Positions 18,662 to 28,595 of a stretch of DNA of 64,000 bases are shown here, piece by piece. The notes under the pieces were generated by a model. It worked only from the letters and a program-made list of their open reading frames with translations. It was not told the origin of the DNA and did no database searches. Location: NCBI RefSeq assembly GCF_002866925.1, contig NZ_PKUQ01000031.1:310001-374000 (forward strand), read 5' to 3'. Numbering within the stretch: the stretch's first letter is position 1; every line of letters starts with the position of its first letter. The stretch is from Cohaesibacter celericrescens (GTDB lineage: Bacteria; Pseudomonadota; Alphaproteobacteria; Rhizobiales; Cohaesibacteraceae). Both the position numbers and the translations under genes were made by a program.

Positions 18662-20344
18662 TCAGGCGTATGCGACCCGCTCGAAGTGCCAATGTATGGT
18701 CGGGACATGGCTGGCATGACCATAAAGAACAAGCTGTTTGGTGGGCTGAATGCCGTGAATATCGGACAGAAAGACACTGTCCTCAATGGATGGCTCGATT
18801 TCCTGTGAGGCAAATTTCCAAATTTCCCCACTGGACAGGCCCAAATAGATCAGTTCACCATCATCAGCTTTTTCCATTTGAACCGAGGGATGCAAATGGA
18901 ACCGGATGGCAAAACTGTCTTTACCCTTTTTGATGCCGTGTCCGATGGATTGCAATTGATCGCGGCCATCTAGGCGACGGCCATCGATCGTCATCCAAAG
19001 CTGTCGATCATGCTGAATACCAAACAGGGGGCCATAGCCATCGTGGCTGGCGTGGACCGTTTCTTGTGCTTGATCCATGGCCCGTTCGGAGATCACTTTG
19101 GTTGCTTCACACAGAAGAGGCCTGCCTCCTAGGTCAAAGGGGTTGGGGCCAATGCTACAGGTTGAATGATCTTGTACGGTCAGGGTTGAATGGGCCGCTG
19201 TGCTGCGCGCCAATTCGCGCCAACCAGCATGGCGGCTGGAGGGCGCGCCGCAATTGATCACGAATGCCGAGGTGCCGACGGACAATTCAAATGACAAAGT
19301 CCCGGCGTGTGCTTGAACCGACTGTTCCAACGGTGGGCAATGGCCGGTATCCATAAGAATGACGGTTTGCTCTGCCTGAATCCGCTGATATCCAGAGAAG
19401 GTTGCATTGGAAACCGGCGCACCTCGGGTATCGTCATAGGCGAGAATGGTGGCCAATTGATCTGCTGGTGTGGCTCCTGACCCGTTGAATCGGCCAAAAT
19501 CGCCACTGGGGTGGCGGAAAAACCGCAGCATGGGCATCATGCGCTCGATGGCTCTGTTGATGCCGTCTGGGGGCACCATGTCGCGGGACAAAAAGGTCTG
19601 TCTTAGGGGCAACAAGTCCAGCAATATGGAGACGATAACCTGAGGATTGCGTGACACATGCCCGCCATCAGGGAGAATTTGCGCATCCAGTTCCGCAACC
19701 AGTTTTTTCGATGCCGAGCGCGCATAGCGCTCCTTGCCAGATAGGCACAACCAACCAGCAAGCTCCGCCATCAGCACATGCAGCCTTTGGGCGTTGTCAG
19801 GCATTCCAGCATTGGATGCGCGCAAATATCGAACCTGTAAATAGAGTGCACGCAGAAAGCTGCGATATATATCGTGATCTGCATTTTGCAGGATGATGGG
19901 GGAATTGTTGAGCCAAGCGAAGACCCTGTTTGCGACAACGGGCAGGGCCCAGGCCTCTGCGGGCAATTTCGAAGAGTTGCTGATCCAGTCCTCGACCAAA
20001 ACCCGTGCATTGGAGCGCGAAAGACTGGCATCGGATGCGCGCAAATGTCTCAACCAACGGAAGCCATGCAATTCATGCAACCATTCGGTGCTTGGCGCAC
20101 GAATGAGAAAAGGCGACTGGGCTTCACAATTTTCGACTTGTCCGGCAAATACAAACAGGCCCGCATATATATCTTGGGCTATGGTTGGATCAGAGGTGCG
20201 CAAGTCTTGCGGGGCTATCAATAAGCGCTCGGGAAGCCTCGGGACATAGCGGGCCTGGCAATTTGGACGCCGAATGCCGACACGCTTGGCGCGTCTTGCC
20301 AATGCTGCCAGCTGCAATCTCAAATTTTGCCAATTCTTTGACAC
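18662..20344 (-). CDS. Heparinase II/III-family protein
   Basis: 560 residues beginning at GTG (20344), supported by an AGGGTGA site about seven bases upstream. The N-terminal two thirds resemble the alpha/alpha toroid of polysaccharide lyases, and the C-terminal third (about 330-550) is the heparinase II/III beta-sandwich domain. Conserved stretches include HAGTLSFELSVG and a CGAPSSRHAGWRELARSTAAHSTL-like region near 360-390 in which His and Arg residues are kept. No signal peptide is visible, so it may be cytoplasmic or act on an intracellular glycan. Location between rsmB and purH is recurrent in Rhizobiales. Its substrate is unknown. Confidence 0.85.
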   Translation of the reverse strand: MSKNWQNLRLQLAALARRAKRVGIRRPNCQARYVPRLPERLLIAPQDLRTSDPTIAQDIYAGLFVFAGQVENCEAQSPFLIRAPSTEWLHELHGFRWLRHLRASDASLSRSNARVLVEDWISNSSKLPAEAWALPVVANRVFAWLNNSPIILQNADHDIYRSFLRALYLQVRYLRASNAGMPDNAQRLHVLMAELAGWLCLSGKERYARSASKKLVAELDAQILPDGGHVSRNPQVIVSILLDLLPLRQTFLSRDMVPPDGINRAIERMMPMLRFFRHPSGDFGRFNGSGATPADQLATILAYDDTRGAPVSNATFSGYQRIQAEQTVILMDTGHCPPLEQSVQAHAGTLSFELSVGTSAFVINCGAPSSRHAGWRELARSTAAHSTLTVQDHSTCSIGPNPFDLGGRPLLCEATKVISERAMDQAQETVHASHDGYGPLFGIQHDRQLWMTIDGRRLDGRDQLQSIGHGIKKGKDSFAIRFHLHPSVQMEKADDGELIYLGLSSGEIWKFASQEIEPSIEDSVFLSDIHGIQPTKQLVLYGHASHVPTIHWHFERVAYA

Positions 20345-20531
20345 GCAATTGTCACCCTAATTCGGTTAAACTGATGCTTCCGGACATCAGATGTCGCTTT
20401 TCGCCGACCAGATCATTTCATCAGGTCGGTTACATAAGTTTGGTAAGCGAACCGTTACTATTTTATCAAGAAAGGGTTAACAAGCTCTATAATGAAGCGG
20501 TATTGATTCAGGCTTGCAAACAAAAGACCTG

Positions 20532-21869
20532 CTACTCACATTTGCGCAAGCGCATGGCAAAGAAGCCATCCATTCCGCCTTTTTCGCCCCATTGATCCGG
20601 TCTGGTTCTCATCGTGCCATCATTTTGAATGAAGGGTGCAATGCCAGCAATCTCATCAGGCTCGATTGGTTCGATGCCGAAATCGGGATTGTGCATGAGG
20701 AAATCGGAAATAAGATCAGGCCCTTCTTCGCTTTGTAGCGAACATGTACAGAAGACGATCAATCCGCCAGGCGCAACTTGATTGGCAATGCGATTCAACA
20801 TTTTGGCCTGCAATGACGCAAAGTGCGTGATGTCTTGAGCTGCACGCTGATGGATCAGTTCGGGGTGCCTGCGGATTGTGCCCGTCGCCGAACAGGGGGC
20901 ATCAAGCAAAATAAAGGGCCATTTTTTGCCTGTTTCATGGGTGAGCACATCGCCGGTGACCAAAGTTGCGGTCAGGCCAACGCGATCCAGATTTTCCTGC
21001 ACGCGTTCAAGGCGCTTTGTTGACAGGTCTAGCGCTGTGACATTGGCGCCTTTTGCTGCCAACTGCATGGTTTTGCCGCCTGGAGCCGCACATAGATCAA
21101 GCACATCCTGACCGGTAACATCTCCGAGCAATTTGACGGGGAGGGTTGCTGCAGCATCCTGTACCCACCATGCGCCTTCGTCAAAGCCAGCAAGGCGGTC
21201 TACGCGGTCGTGGGTGGCCATGCGCAGGTTGCCGGTTGGCATGATTTCGGCTTCTAATTTCTCAGCCCAATGTGCGCTGTCATCTCCATTCTTCAATGTG
21301 AGATCAAGCGGGATTAGAGGTTTGAGAAACTGTTCCATCATGGCATTGGTGGCGGCAAGGCCATAAGTCTTGGTCCAGGATTGATAAAGCCAGTCAGGCA
21401 GGTTGGCTTTGGCAGGGTCGATTGAAGCCAATTCCTTGGCCCCGTCTTTGCTCACCCGCCGCAGGATAGCATTGGTCAGTCCCTTGAAACCTGCGTATTT
21501 GCGCCACTTGCGATAGTGCGTGACGGCGCAGTCGACAACAGCATGAGCGGGATTGTCCAGATAGAGCAATTCGGCCACGCCAATGCGCAGGATATTGCGC
21601 AACGGGCCTGATTTATTTGGCATGCCCCGATCCATAAACCGGCTTAGAACGATGTCGATTTCGCCCAGATGCTGCAATACTGTAATGGCAATGCGTTTGG
21701 CAAACGCGCGGTCGTTGCCGTTGAGCCGTCGCAGCTGTCCCTCGGTGATTTCATGCCTGTAGGCGTCATCAAGCAAGTATTTGTCACTGAGCACTGCATG
21801 AATGAGGCGCAGGGCCCCGTCGCGTGCGGCCATGCCGCTTTTCTTTGAAGATTGGTGTGTATCAGTCAT
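20532..21869 (-). CDS. rsmB: RsmB/NOP-family 16S rRNA m5C methyltransferase
   Basis: 445 residues. An N-terminal NusB-like domain (about 15-140) is followed by a class I SAM methyltransferase. DLCAAPGGKT near 264-273 binds SAM, DAPCSATG near 329-336 carries one catalytic cysteine, and FCTCSL near 393-398 carries the other, as expected for m5C enzymes. RsmB modifies C967 of 16S rRNA. An AAGGCG site precedes the start. It is 60 bases downstream of xthA on the same strand and upstream of the heparinase-like gene. The 187 bases between it and the heparinase-like gene hold no gene. Confidence 0.95.
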   Translation of the reverse strand: MTDTHQSSKKSGMAARDGALRLIHAVLSDKYLLDDAYRHEITEGQLRRLNGNDRAFAKRIAITVLQHLGEIDIVLSRFMDRGMPNKSGPLRNILRIGVAELLYLDNPAHAVVDCAVTHYRKWRKYAGFKGLTNAILRRVSKDGAKELASIDPAKANLPDWLYQSWTKTYGLAATNAMMEQFLKPLIPLDLTLKNGDDSAHWAEKLEAEIMPTGNLRMATHDRVDRLAGFDEGAWWVQDAAATLPVKLLGDVTGQDVLDLCAAPGGKTMQLAAKGANVTALDLSTKRLERVQENLDRVGLTATLVTGDVLTHETGKKWPFILLDAPCSATGTIRRHPELIHQRAAQDITHFASLQAKMLNRIANQVAPGGLIVFCTCSLQSEEGPDLISDFLMHNPDFGIEPIEPDEIAGIAPFIQNDGTMRTRPDQWGEKGGMDGFFAMRLRKCE

Positions 21870-21929
21870 GGCGGCGCCTTAGATCATATCAGTGCCCCGC
21901 TTGCAAGGGGGCGTGGGGGATAGCCTGTG

Positions 21930-22742
21930 CTATTTTGGTGAGGCATTCAATTTTGCCAAGATTGGTGCGTGATCCGAGGGTTTTTCCCAGCCACGCGCTG
22001 CGCGATAGACCTCGACTTGCTCCACTTTATCGGCAATCGCGTCGGTCGCCCAGATATGGTCAAGGCGGCGGCCTTTGTCGGCATTTGACCAATCTTTGGA
22101 GCGGTAACTCCACCAGCTGAAGAGGCGATGTTCGACGGGAATATGATTGCGCACCACATCCTGCCAAGGGCCGGCGGCCTGTACGGCATTGAGGGCATCA
22201 ACTTCGCCGGGGGTGTGGCTGACCACTTTGAGCAGTTGCTTGTGGTTCCAGACGTCATTTTCATGCGGGGCGATGTTGAGGTCACCAACCAGAATTTCAG
22301 CGCCAGTGGTTTCTTCGCCCGTTAGCCATTCTTGCATCTCGGTCAGGAAATCCATCTTGTGGCGGAATTTGTCATTCTCATCGGGGTCGGGAATGTCGCC
22401 ACCTGCCGGAACATAAAAATTGTGAATGCGGATCGGTCCAACATCGGTGTCGATTGTGACTGCCACATGGCGGGCATCACCCTTTTCACAAAAGCCGCGT
22501 GTCTCGACCGAGGCGAAGGGTATGCGCGAAAGAATTGCGACGCCGTGATAGCTTTTCTGGCCATTGATTGCCAAATGCTCGTAGCCCATTTTTTTCAACG
22601 CAGCGCTTGGAAACTGGTCATTGACAACCTTGATTTCCTGCAGGCAAAGAATGTCTGGTGCACGGTCTGAATCGAACTGTTCGACATGGTGCAGGCGGGG
22701 GCGGATGGAGTTGATGTTCCAGGTGGCAATGGTAATGGGCAC
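21930..22742 (-). CDS. xthA: Exodeoxyribonuclease III (AP endonuclease)
   Basis: 270 residues from a GTG at 22742, preferred over the TTG six bases upstream because AAGAG lies six bases before the GTG. The EEP-fold signature is present: IATWNINSIRPR at the N-terminus, LCLQEIKV near 34-41 with the metal-binding Glu, GDLNIAPHENDV near 151-162, and SDHAPI near 258-263 with the catalytic His. It repairs abasic sites and removes 3' blocks. The gene is separated from lolA by the HxlR cassette, whereas ftsK-lolA-xthA is a familiar order in rhizobia. Confidence 0.95.
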   Translation of the reverse strand: MPITIATWNINSIRPRLHHVEQFDSDRAPDILCLQEIKVVNDQFPSAALKKMGYEHLAINGQKSYHGVAILSRIPFASVETRGFCEKGDARHVAVTIDTDVGPIRIHNFYVPAGGDIPDPDENDKFRHKMDFLTEMQEWLTGEETTGAEILVGDLNIAPHENDVWNHKQLLKVVSHTPGEVDALNAVQAAGPWQDVVRNHIPVEHRLFSWWSYRSKDWSNADKGRRLDHIWATDAIADKVEQVEVYRAARGWEKPSDHAPILAKLNASPK

Positions 22743-22895
22743 GGGCAACTCTTTACTTGAAAAGTTTTGGGAAAAGGCGTGATCAATGCTGCCCAGAAGG
22801 GCGGCGGGAATCGAATGTCATTTCCGTTATAGCAGGGACTGGTAACAAAGAAAGCACCGCAATGCTCTGACTCGCCAGCTCTAGGGGGCTATGGA

Positions 22896-23276
22896 TCATG
22901 CATCGGGCGATGTTGGTGCCCTGCGATGGGTCGATCCCCAAGCATGCAAGGCTTGGATGACCCCGCGCAATTGTTGCCCTTTTTCGGTCAGGCTATACTC
23001 GACGCGGGGTGGCACGACGGCAAAGACCTTGCGATGCACGATCGCGTCGGCTTCCAGTTCGCGCAGTTGTTTGGTCAGGCTGCGCTGGGTGACGTTGCCT
23101 GTCCGGCGTAACAGTTCGTTGAAGCGCAAGGTTCCTTCCAGCAAATGGAAAACAATCAAGCCTTTCCATTTGCCCGCGATCTGCTCAAGGGCGGCCTCAA
23201 CCGGACACCCTTCGTTGCAATTATAGTGGGAAAATCTTTGCGGGTTGGTGCCTTCGGTTTGTTTTACAGTATCCAT
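22896..23276 (-). CDS. HxlR-family redox-type regulator
   Basis: 126 residues from the ATG at 23276. A TTG at 23294 is an alternative. The winged helix covers about 20-110 with GKWKGLIVFHLLEG and FNELLRRTGNVTQRSLTKQLREL, the typical HxlR pattern. Two cysteines at the N-terminal helix (NCNEGCPVE, about 19-27) match the position used by thiol-sensing HxlR members such as YodB, HypR and QorR, so it is likely to respond to quinones or electrophiles. It is divergent from the monooxygenase and oxidoreductase genes. One arm of a 9-bp inverted repeat lies immediately before its start codon. Confidence 0.9.
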   Translation of the reverse strand: MDTVKQTEGTNPQRFSHYNCNEGCPVEAALEQIAGKWKGLIVFHLLEGTLRFNELLRRTGNVTQRSLTKQLRELEADAIVHRKVFAVVPPRVEYSLTEKGQQLRGVIQALHAWGSTHRRAPTSPDA

Positions 23277-23283
23277 TATGTGC

Positions 23284-23336
23284 CTATATGCCAAAAATGT
23301 GCGTACTTGCGATATTTATCCTTAGAAGGCATATAG
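23284..23336. promoter_or_regulatory. Inverted repeat between the divergent HxlR and monooxygenase genes
   Basis: CTATATGCC (23284-23292) and GGCATATAG (23328-23336) are perfect inverted complements with 35 bases between them. The first arm lies about 8 bases upstream of the HxlR start and covers its ribosome-binding region, and the second is about 50 bases upstream of the monooxygenase start. Two half-sites placed like this suit autorepression and control of the divergent unit. Confidence 0.55.
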
Positions 23337-23384
23337 CCAAACAGAGACAAATGCAAACCGAGACAAATTCAAAGGTAAAACACA

Positions 23385-23672
23385 ATGACACTGACAATCG
23401 TAGCGCAAATAACAGCAGCAGCAGGAAAAGAAGATCTGGTTCGTGCCGAATTGGAAAAGCTGGTTCCGATCACCCGCGCCGAGCAAGGGTGCTTGCAATA
23501 TGATCTTCATATCGACAATGCAACGCCCGGCTTTTTTGTCTTTTTTGAAAATTGGGAAAACCGTGATCTATGGCAGCAGCATATGGGCGCAGCGCATTTG
23601 AAAGATTATATGACTGCCACAGATGGGGCCGTTGACCAGTTTGTCGTTAATGAAATGACCAAGATTGCTTGA
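23385..23672 (+). CDS. Antibiotic biosynthesis monooxygenase (ABM) family, quinol monooxygenase-like
   Basis: 95 residues, the length of YgiN-type quinol monooxygenases. The ABM fold shows as TLTIVAQITAAAG at the start, ARAEQGCLQYDLH near 34-46, and FVFFENWENRDLWQQHM near 53-69. YgiN-like proteins oxidise quinols without a cofactor. It is followed by the oxidoreductase gene after 17 bases and controlled, most likely, by the divergent HxlR. AAGGT precedes the start. Confidence 0.9.
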   Translation: MTLTIVAQITAAAGKEDLVRAELEKLVPITRAEQGCLQYDLHIDNATPGFFVFFENWENRDLWQQHMGAAHLKDYMTATDGAVDQFVVNEMTKIA

Positions 23673-23689
23673 ATGTGAAGGATAGATTG

Positions 23690-24703
23690 ATGAAAGCTGT
23701 TGGATATAACACACCCGGCTCTATCGACCGTGATGACGCATTGCTCGATATCGAACTGGACAAACCAAAGGCCACAGGACGTGATTTGCTGGTTGCTGTG
23801 CGTGCGGTTTCGGTAAACCCCGTTGATTATAAAATCCGCCAGACGCGCCCCGCTGATGGCAATGTTCCTGCTGTTTTGGGTTGGGATGCCGTTGGAGAAG
23901 TGGTTGAAACTGGCGACGCTGTGTCAAATTTCAAACCCGGCGATATGGTTTGGTATGCAGGCGCGATCAATCGCACGGGCACCAATGCAGAATATCATCT
24001 TGTTGATGAACGGATCGTTGGTCGCAAACCAAATTCGGTAACAGATGCCGAAGCCGCTGCGTTGCCTTTGACCACCCTGACCGCCTATGAAATGCTGTTT
24101 GATCGGCTGCGGGTCAATGAGCCGGTATCCGGTGGTGCCAATGCGGTGGTGATTATTGGTGGAGCTGGCGGTGTTGGGTCTATTGCTATCCAGTTGCTGC
24201 GGGCCTTGACCGATATGACGGTCATCGCGACGGCGTCTCGGGCCGAGACCAAGGATTGGGTTAAAAAAATCGGTGCCCACCACGTCATTGATCACAGTGA
24301 AGCGCTTGCTCCGCAGATTGAGGATCTGGGCATCGGCCAGCCCGGATTCGTCTTTTCTACCAATCAGACAGGCAGCTATATTGAACAAATTGCCGAGTTG
24401 ATTGCCCCTCAGGGGCGGTTCGGATTGATTGACGATCCTGAGCAATTGAGCATTATGCCTTTCAAGGTGAAAGCTGTATCCCTGCATTGGGAGTTGATGT
24501 TTACACGCCCCTTGTTTGAAACGCCCGATATGGCGCGTCAGGGGGACATTTTGAATGAAGTGGCCCAGTTGGTGGAAGACGGCACAATCAAATCCACCAC
24601 GACAGACAGCTTGGGTATCATCAACGCCAGCAATTTGAAGCGTGCCCACGCTATGCTCGAAAGTGGCAAGACACGCGGAAAATTGGTGTTGGAAGGATTT
24701 TAG
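23690..24703 (+). CDS. Zinc-free alcohol dehydrogenase/quinone oxidoreductase family protein
   Basis: 337 residues from the ATG at 23690. A frame start at 23669 overlaps the preceding stop and lacks a good site. It is a medium-chain dehydrogenase/reductase of the zinc-binding-ADH-like group but without the catalytic zinc ligand set, with VSVNPVDYKIRQ near 40-51 (an alkenal/quinone reductase hallmark) and the nucleotide-binding GGAGGVGSIAIQ near 160-171. Likely reduces quinones or conjugated aldehydes with NADPH. With the upstream ABM gene and the divergent HxlR regulator it forms a self-contained electrophile-response cassette. Confidence 0.9.
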   Translation: MKAVGYNTPGSIDRDDALLDIELDKPKATGRDLLVAVRAVSVNPVDYKIRQTRPADGNVPAVLGWDAVGEVVETGDAVSNFKPGDMVWYAGAINRTGTNAEYHLVDERIVGRKPNSVTDAEAAALPLTTLTAYEMLFDRLRVNEPVSGGANAVVIIGGAGGVGSIAIQLLRALTDMTVIATASRAETKDWVKKIGAHHVIDHSEALAPQIEDLGIGQPGFVFSTNQTGSYIEQIAELIAPQGRFGLIDDPEQLSIMPFKVKAVSLHWELMFTRPLFETPDMARQGDILNEVAQLVEDGTIKSTTTDSLGIINASNLKRAHAMLESGKTRGKLVLEGF

Positions 24704-24741
24704 AGCCTGCTTGCAGCATTAATCCGTTTGTTTGCAGAAAC

Positions 24742-24775
24742 AAAAAACACCTGCGCTGTTGTGACGGCGCAGGTG
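24742..24775 (-). terminator. Terminator of lolA (leftward)
   Basis: CACCTGCGC (24748-24756) pairs with GCGCAGGTG (24767-24775). On the reverse strand a run of six T follows (24747-24742). It is about 30 bases past the LolA-like stop and is also convergent with the oxidoreductase gene. Confidence 0.8.
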
Positions 24776-24804
24776 CATTGAGCGGACTTGATAGCGGCTG
24801 GAGC

Positions 24805-25434
24805 CTATTTGTTTTCAGCAAACAGGTCGCGCTTGATTTTGAACAAGGATTGTTTGATCGGGCGGCCTGTCTCCACATTGTAGACGGTGACCGTTGTGTC
24901 ATTGCCTTGCGCGTCGCGGATGGTCCATTGACGCAGGAGCGAGGAATCTCTCTCAAAAATCAATGTCAGAATGCCGTCTCCGAACAGGCTTTCCTGTTCC
25001 ACCACCACACTGACGATATCGTCAGCAAGGGACGTCTGGCGCACCCGTTTATCATTGGCCAGATCCATGCGGTCCGACAATAGAACCTTCAATGGTGTCT
25101 TGGACAGAGGATAGATATCCTGTGTTTTGAGCTTGCGATCTTCGATAGACAGCGTTTTGCCATCGGAAATAATGTCGGTGTTGGATGGTTTGGAATAATA
25201 AAAGCGGATTTTGCCGGGGCGCTCGATGAAGAAGTAGCCCTGCAAAGTGTCACCGCTTGGGGCGGTCTGGATAAACTCGCCATTCAGGGTTTTTGTCTTG
25301 TTGAAGGACTTAGAGATGATATCCAGCGCGGTCTTTTCTTCCACCGTCAAGGCCTGCGCGGCTTGAGCGAACAAAAGCGCAAGCACCAAAAGCAGGCTGG
25401 CGAGAAAGACGGGGGCGTGATGTGATGTTTTCAT
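24805..25434 (-). CDS. lolA: LolA-like outer membrane lipoprotein carrier
   Basis: 209 residues from the ATG at 25434. An upstream ATG at 25479 would put extra residues before the signal peptide. The signal peptide runs to about residue 27 (ending AQAAQA). The mature protein has the LolA pattern: LNGEFIQTAPSGDTLQGYFFI, then RPGKIRFYYSKPS near 75-87, which forms the hydrophobic half-barrel for lipoprotein lipid. It carries lipoproteins from the LolCDE complex across the periplasm. It is 157 bases downstream of ftsK on the same strand. Confidence 0.88.
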   Translation of the reverse strand: MKTSHHAPVFLASLLLVLALLFAQAAQALTVEEKTALDIISKSFNKTKTLNGEFIQTAPSGDTLQGYFFIERPGKIRFYYSKPSNTDIISDGKTLSIEDRKLKTQDIYPLSKTPLKVLLSDRMDLANDKRVRQTSLADDIVSVVVEQESLFGDGILTLIFERDSSLLRQWTIRDAQGNDTTVTVYNVETGRPIKQSLFKIKRDLFAENK

Positions 25435-25635
25435 TGCTGATGTCCGGCTTGTCGCGGCAGTGCGTTGCGTTTCGTACATAAGGAAAATCCTTCAGAATTT
25501 CGAGCTCAAGCGCAAAAGGGCTCTTTTAAATGTGTGTTCATCTCAAGATACGGCCCTATTGCGGCAAAATGGCGATGGGGATTTGTCCATTTTGTGATCG
25601 CAGAAAGTGCCTTCTTCTGCTTGATTGGGGTCCGC

Positions 25636-28470
25636 CTACATCGGTGAGCCTTCTTCGGGCACCAGAATCTCTCTTTTGCCAGCATGGTTGGCGGCGCTGA
25701 TGACGCCTTCTTGTTCCATTTGTTCGATCAATGTTGCTGCGCGGTTGTAACCTATGGAAAGGCGGCGCTGAATGTAGCTGGTCGAGGCCTTGCGGTCACG
25801 AATGACGATGTCGACCGCCTTGTCATAAAGGGTCTCTGCGTCACTGCCGCCGCTGCTACCGCTGGCGCCACCTTCGGCCTGCTCGGCTTCGGTGTCTGCG
25901 GTGACTGCTTCGAGGTAATCCGGTGTGCCTTGCAATTTGAGGTGGCTGACAATTTCTTCAACCTCTTCATCGGCAACAAACGGCCCGTGGACACGTTGAA
26001 TACGTCCACCACCGGCCATATAGAGCATGTCACCCATGCCCAGCAGTTGCTCGGCGCCCATTTCGCCCAAAATTGTACGGCTGTCGATTTTAGACGTGAC
26101 CTGAAACGAAATACGGGTTGGAAAGTTGGCCTTGATCGTACCGGTAATAACATCAACCGATGGGCGTTGGGTTGCCATGATCAAATGGATGCCCGCAGCG
26201 CGAGCCATCTGGGCGAGGCGTTGGATGGCGCCTTCGATGTCCTTGCCTGCGACCATCATCAGATCGGCCATTTCGTCAACAACGATGACGATGTAGGGCA
26301 TCGGCTCCAGATTGAGCGCTTCTTCCTCATAGATGGGATCGCCGGTTTCCGGGTCAAAACCGGTCTGGATGGTGCGGGTTACGCTTTCGCCCTTGGCGAG
26401 TGAATCGCGCACACGTTTGTTGAAACCATCAATGTTACGCACGCCCATCTTGGACATGTTTTTGTAGCGTTGTTCCATCTCGCGAACTGCCCATTTCAGG
26501 GCGACGACGGCTTTGGCCGGATCGGTTACGACAGGGGTCAAAAGATGTGGGATGCCGTCATAAATGGACAGTTCCAACATTTTGGGGTCGATCATGATCA
26601 AGCGGCATTCTTCTGGCCGATGCCGATAAAGCAGCGACAGGATGGTGGTGTTGATGGAGACCGATTTACCCGAACCGGTGGTACCAGCCACAAGCACATG
26701 TGGCATGCGGGCGAGATCAACGACCACCGGATCGCCAGAAATATTCTTACCCAGACAGATAGGCAGTTTGGCTTTGGATTTTTCAAAATCCTTGGATGCC
26801 AGCATTTCGCGCAAGAAGACCGTTTCGCGGCGTGCATTGGGCAGCTCGATGCCGATGGCGTTGCGGCCGGGCACGACAGCTACACGGGCTGAAATGGCGC
26901 TCATGGAACGGGCGATGTCGTCCGCCAAGCCGATAACCCGCGAGGATTTAATACCCGGAGCTGGCTCCAGCTCATACAGGGTGACAACAGGGCCGGGGCG
27001 CACCTTGATGATTTCACCGCGGATGCCGAAATCGGACAACACGCCTTCCAGCAAGCGGGCGTTATGCTCAAGTTGATCGGCGGTTAGACCTGCATTGGGA
27101 CCGAGGCTTTCCGGTTCAGCCAACACATCCAGTGGCGGATATTGATAGACTTCCTTGCGACTGAAAAGATTGCCCTGACCAGCCTTAACCATGCGCTTGC
27201 CGCCCTTGCCTTGTGCGGCTGTGGCGACCGGTTTGGTCTGGGCGGTTTCGTTGGTTGCAGCGTGATGCGACTGGTTTGTTGTGCGATCAAGCTCGGGTGG
27301 AGCAATGCCCATCGGTTGGCCCCGTTCATTCAACGGTGTGTCGTCATCGTAACCGTCTTCTCCGTCCCAAGGTGGCATATCGCCATAGTCCGGATCGCCC
27401 TGATAATCAGCTGCGTGGGGTGGCGCAAAATCTTGCGGACCGGCATATCCCATATCAACCGCGGTTTGCCGGTTGGGCCGGGGACCGGGCCCGGTGTCCA
27501 AGTGAGGGTCCAGCCGGTTTGCAAGCTGGTCAAGCCCATCATCTTCCTCGCCCAACAGGCGCCCGAAGATTGAGGGTTTGGCCGGTTTTGCTTGGCGCAG
27601 GGTTTGCTGTTCTTGTTGTTTCAGGCGGCGTTTGGCGGCCTTTCGAGATAAGAACCAATGGGAAAGCGCGCCCAGCGGAATGGAAAAGACAGAGGTTCGT
27701 TTGGCATTTGGACCTTTGGTGCGATCAAGCCCACCCTCGAAGTTTTCTGCAATGACGTCGTCGTCCGGATCTTCGTCTTCCCAGTCTTCTTCTTCCTCAT
27801 AGGAAGAGGCGTTCTCATCTGGGGTGTCGCCTAGAATCTGTACCGGTGCGCGGCGGCGACCGGGTAGTAGTCCTCGCAAGGTCAGGTCAGATGCATTCAG
27901 CAACAGCAGAGCACCCAATGTCGACGCGCCAGTGCCAACGATGATGGCACCAAGCCCGCCCATGAAGTTTGTATCGATGCGCTCGATGAGCGAAAGGAAG
28001 CCATCTCCAATCATGCCGCCGAGGCTGAGAGGTAGTGGCCAGCTCGTCGGCGCAGGAATGGAGGAAAAAGCGATGGCTATGGCTCCGAGACCACCAAGCC
28101 ATGCCATGATTTTCTGGCGGCTCATGCGCATTGGCTGCAAGCGGGTCAGCCGCCACAACCAGACGACAGGTGGAATGAGCAAAAAGGCACATCCGAGACC
28201 GAAGCCTTGAATGAGCAAATCGGAAATCATTGCTCCGGGCAGGCCAAGAATATTGCGTGGATTCAGTTCGGTGGCGTTCGACAGAGAGGGGTCTGCCACA
28301 TGCCATGTGATGAGGCTGGCCGCAATTGCCGTACATACAAGCAGGCCAAGCAGCCCCATGGCTGCATAAGTGTTGCGACGCAAAGCTTGGCGTAGGGCGC
28401 CGTCTTTGTTCCGATTCCTCATGGCGCGGCCTTCATGATGTACGGTTTCATATTCATCGAATGCGGTCAT
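25636..28470 (-). CDS. ftsK: FtsK/SpoIIIE-type DNA translocase
   Basis: 944 residues. Four or five hydrophobic segments at the N-terminus (about 34-57, 78-106, 120-139, 170-192) anchor it at the septum. A linker of about 240 residues rich in Asp, Glu, Pro and Gln follows (about 215-440). The motor domain has Walker A GTTGSGKS at 596-603 and Walker [14 protein letters not shown] at about 727-739. The C-terminal gamma winged-helix (about 882-941: [18 protein letters not shown]) would read KOPS sites. It segregates chromosome dimers at division. It lies downstream of the aminotransferase (125-base gap) and upstream of lolA. Confidence 0.96.
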   Translation of the reverse strand: MTAFDEYETVHHEGRAMRNRNKDGALRQALRRNTYAAMGLLGLLVCTAIAASLITWHVADPSLSNATELNPRNILGLPGAMISDLLIQGFGLGCAFLLIPPVVWLWRLTRLQPMRMSRQKIMAWLGGLGAIAIAFSSIPAPTSWPLPLSLGGMIGDGFLSLIERIDTNFMGGLGAIIVGTGASTLGALLLLNASDLTLRGLLPGRRRAPVQILGDTPDENASSYEEEEDWEDEDPDDDVIAENFEGGLDRTKGPNAKRTSVFSIPLGALSHWFLSRKAAKRRLKQQEQQTLRQAKPAKPSIFGRLLGEEDDGLDQLANRLDPHLDTGPGPRPNRQTAVDMGYAGPQDFAPPHAADYQGDPDYGDMPPWDGEDGYDDDTPLNERGQPMGIAPPELDRTTNQSHHAATNETAQTKPVATAAQGKGGKRMVKAGQGNLFSRKEVYQYPPLDVLAEPESLGPNAGLTADQLEHNARLLEGVLSDFGIRGEIIKVRPGPVVTLYELEPAPGIKSSRVIGLADDIARSMSAISARVAVVPGRNAIGIELPNARRETVFLREMLASKDFEKSKAKLPICLGKNISGDPVVVDLARMPHVLVAGTTGSGKSVSINTTILSLLYRHRPEECRLIMIDPKMLELSIYDGIPHLLTPVVTDPAKAVVALKWAVREMEQRYKNMSKMGVRNIDGFNKRVRDSLAKGESVTRTIQTGFDPETGDPIYEEEALNLEPMPYIVIVVDEMADLMMVAGKDIEGAIQRLAQMARAAGIHLIMATQRPSVDVITGTIKANFPTRISFQVTSKIDSRTILGEMGAEQLLGMGDMLYMAGGGRIQRVHGPFVADEEVEEIVSHLKLQGTPDYLEAVTADTEAEQAEGGASGSSGGSDAETLYDKAVDIVIRDRKASTSYIQRRLSIGYNRAATLIEQMEQEGVISAANHAGKREILVPEEGSPM

Positions 28471-28595
28471 GACTGCTTCATTTCCAATTCAACCTGAGCC
28501 AACAGATGCCTGCAAGTTCAATGCGTCCAAATTCTGTGCGGTCCTCCCGACAAATGGACTGTCAGGCGTTTTGGTCGATTGCCAACCGGCCTTGG

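Noticed and set aside
20459..20500. CtrA-like TTAA-N7-TATA before the heparinase gene
   Set aside because: Only one half matches; the second half is TATA. It is also inside the rsmB-heparinase spacer on the wrong side for an obvious target.
23924..24649. 241-codon reverse frame inside the oxidoreductase gene
   Set aside because: The forward gene has the full MDR pattern; the reverse product is a His/Arg/Gln-rich antisense frame.
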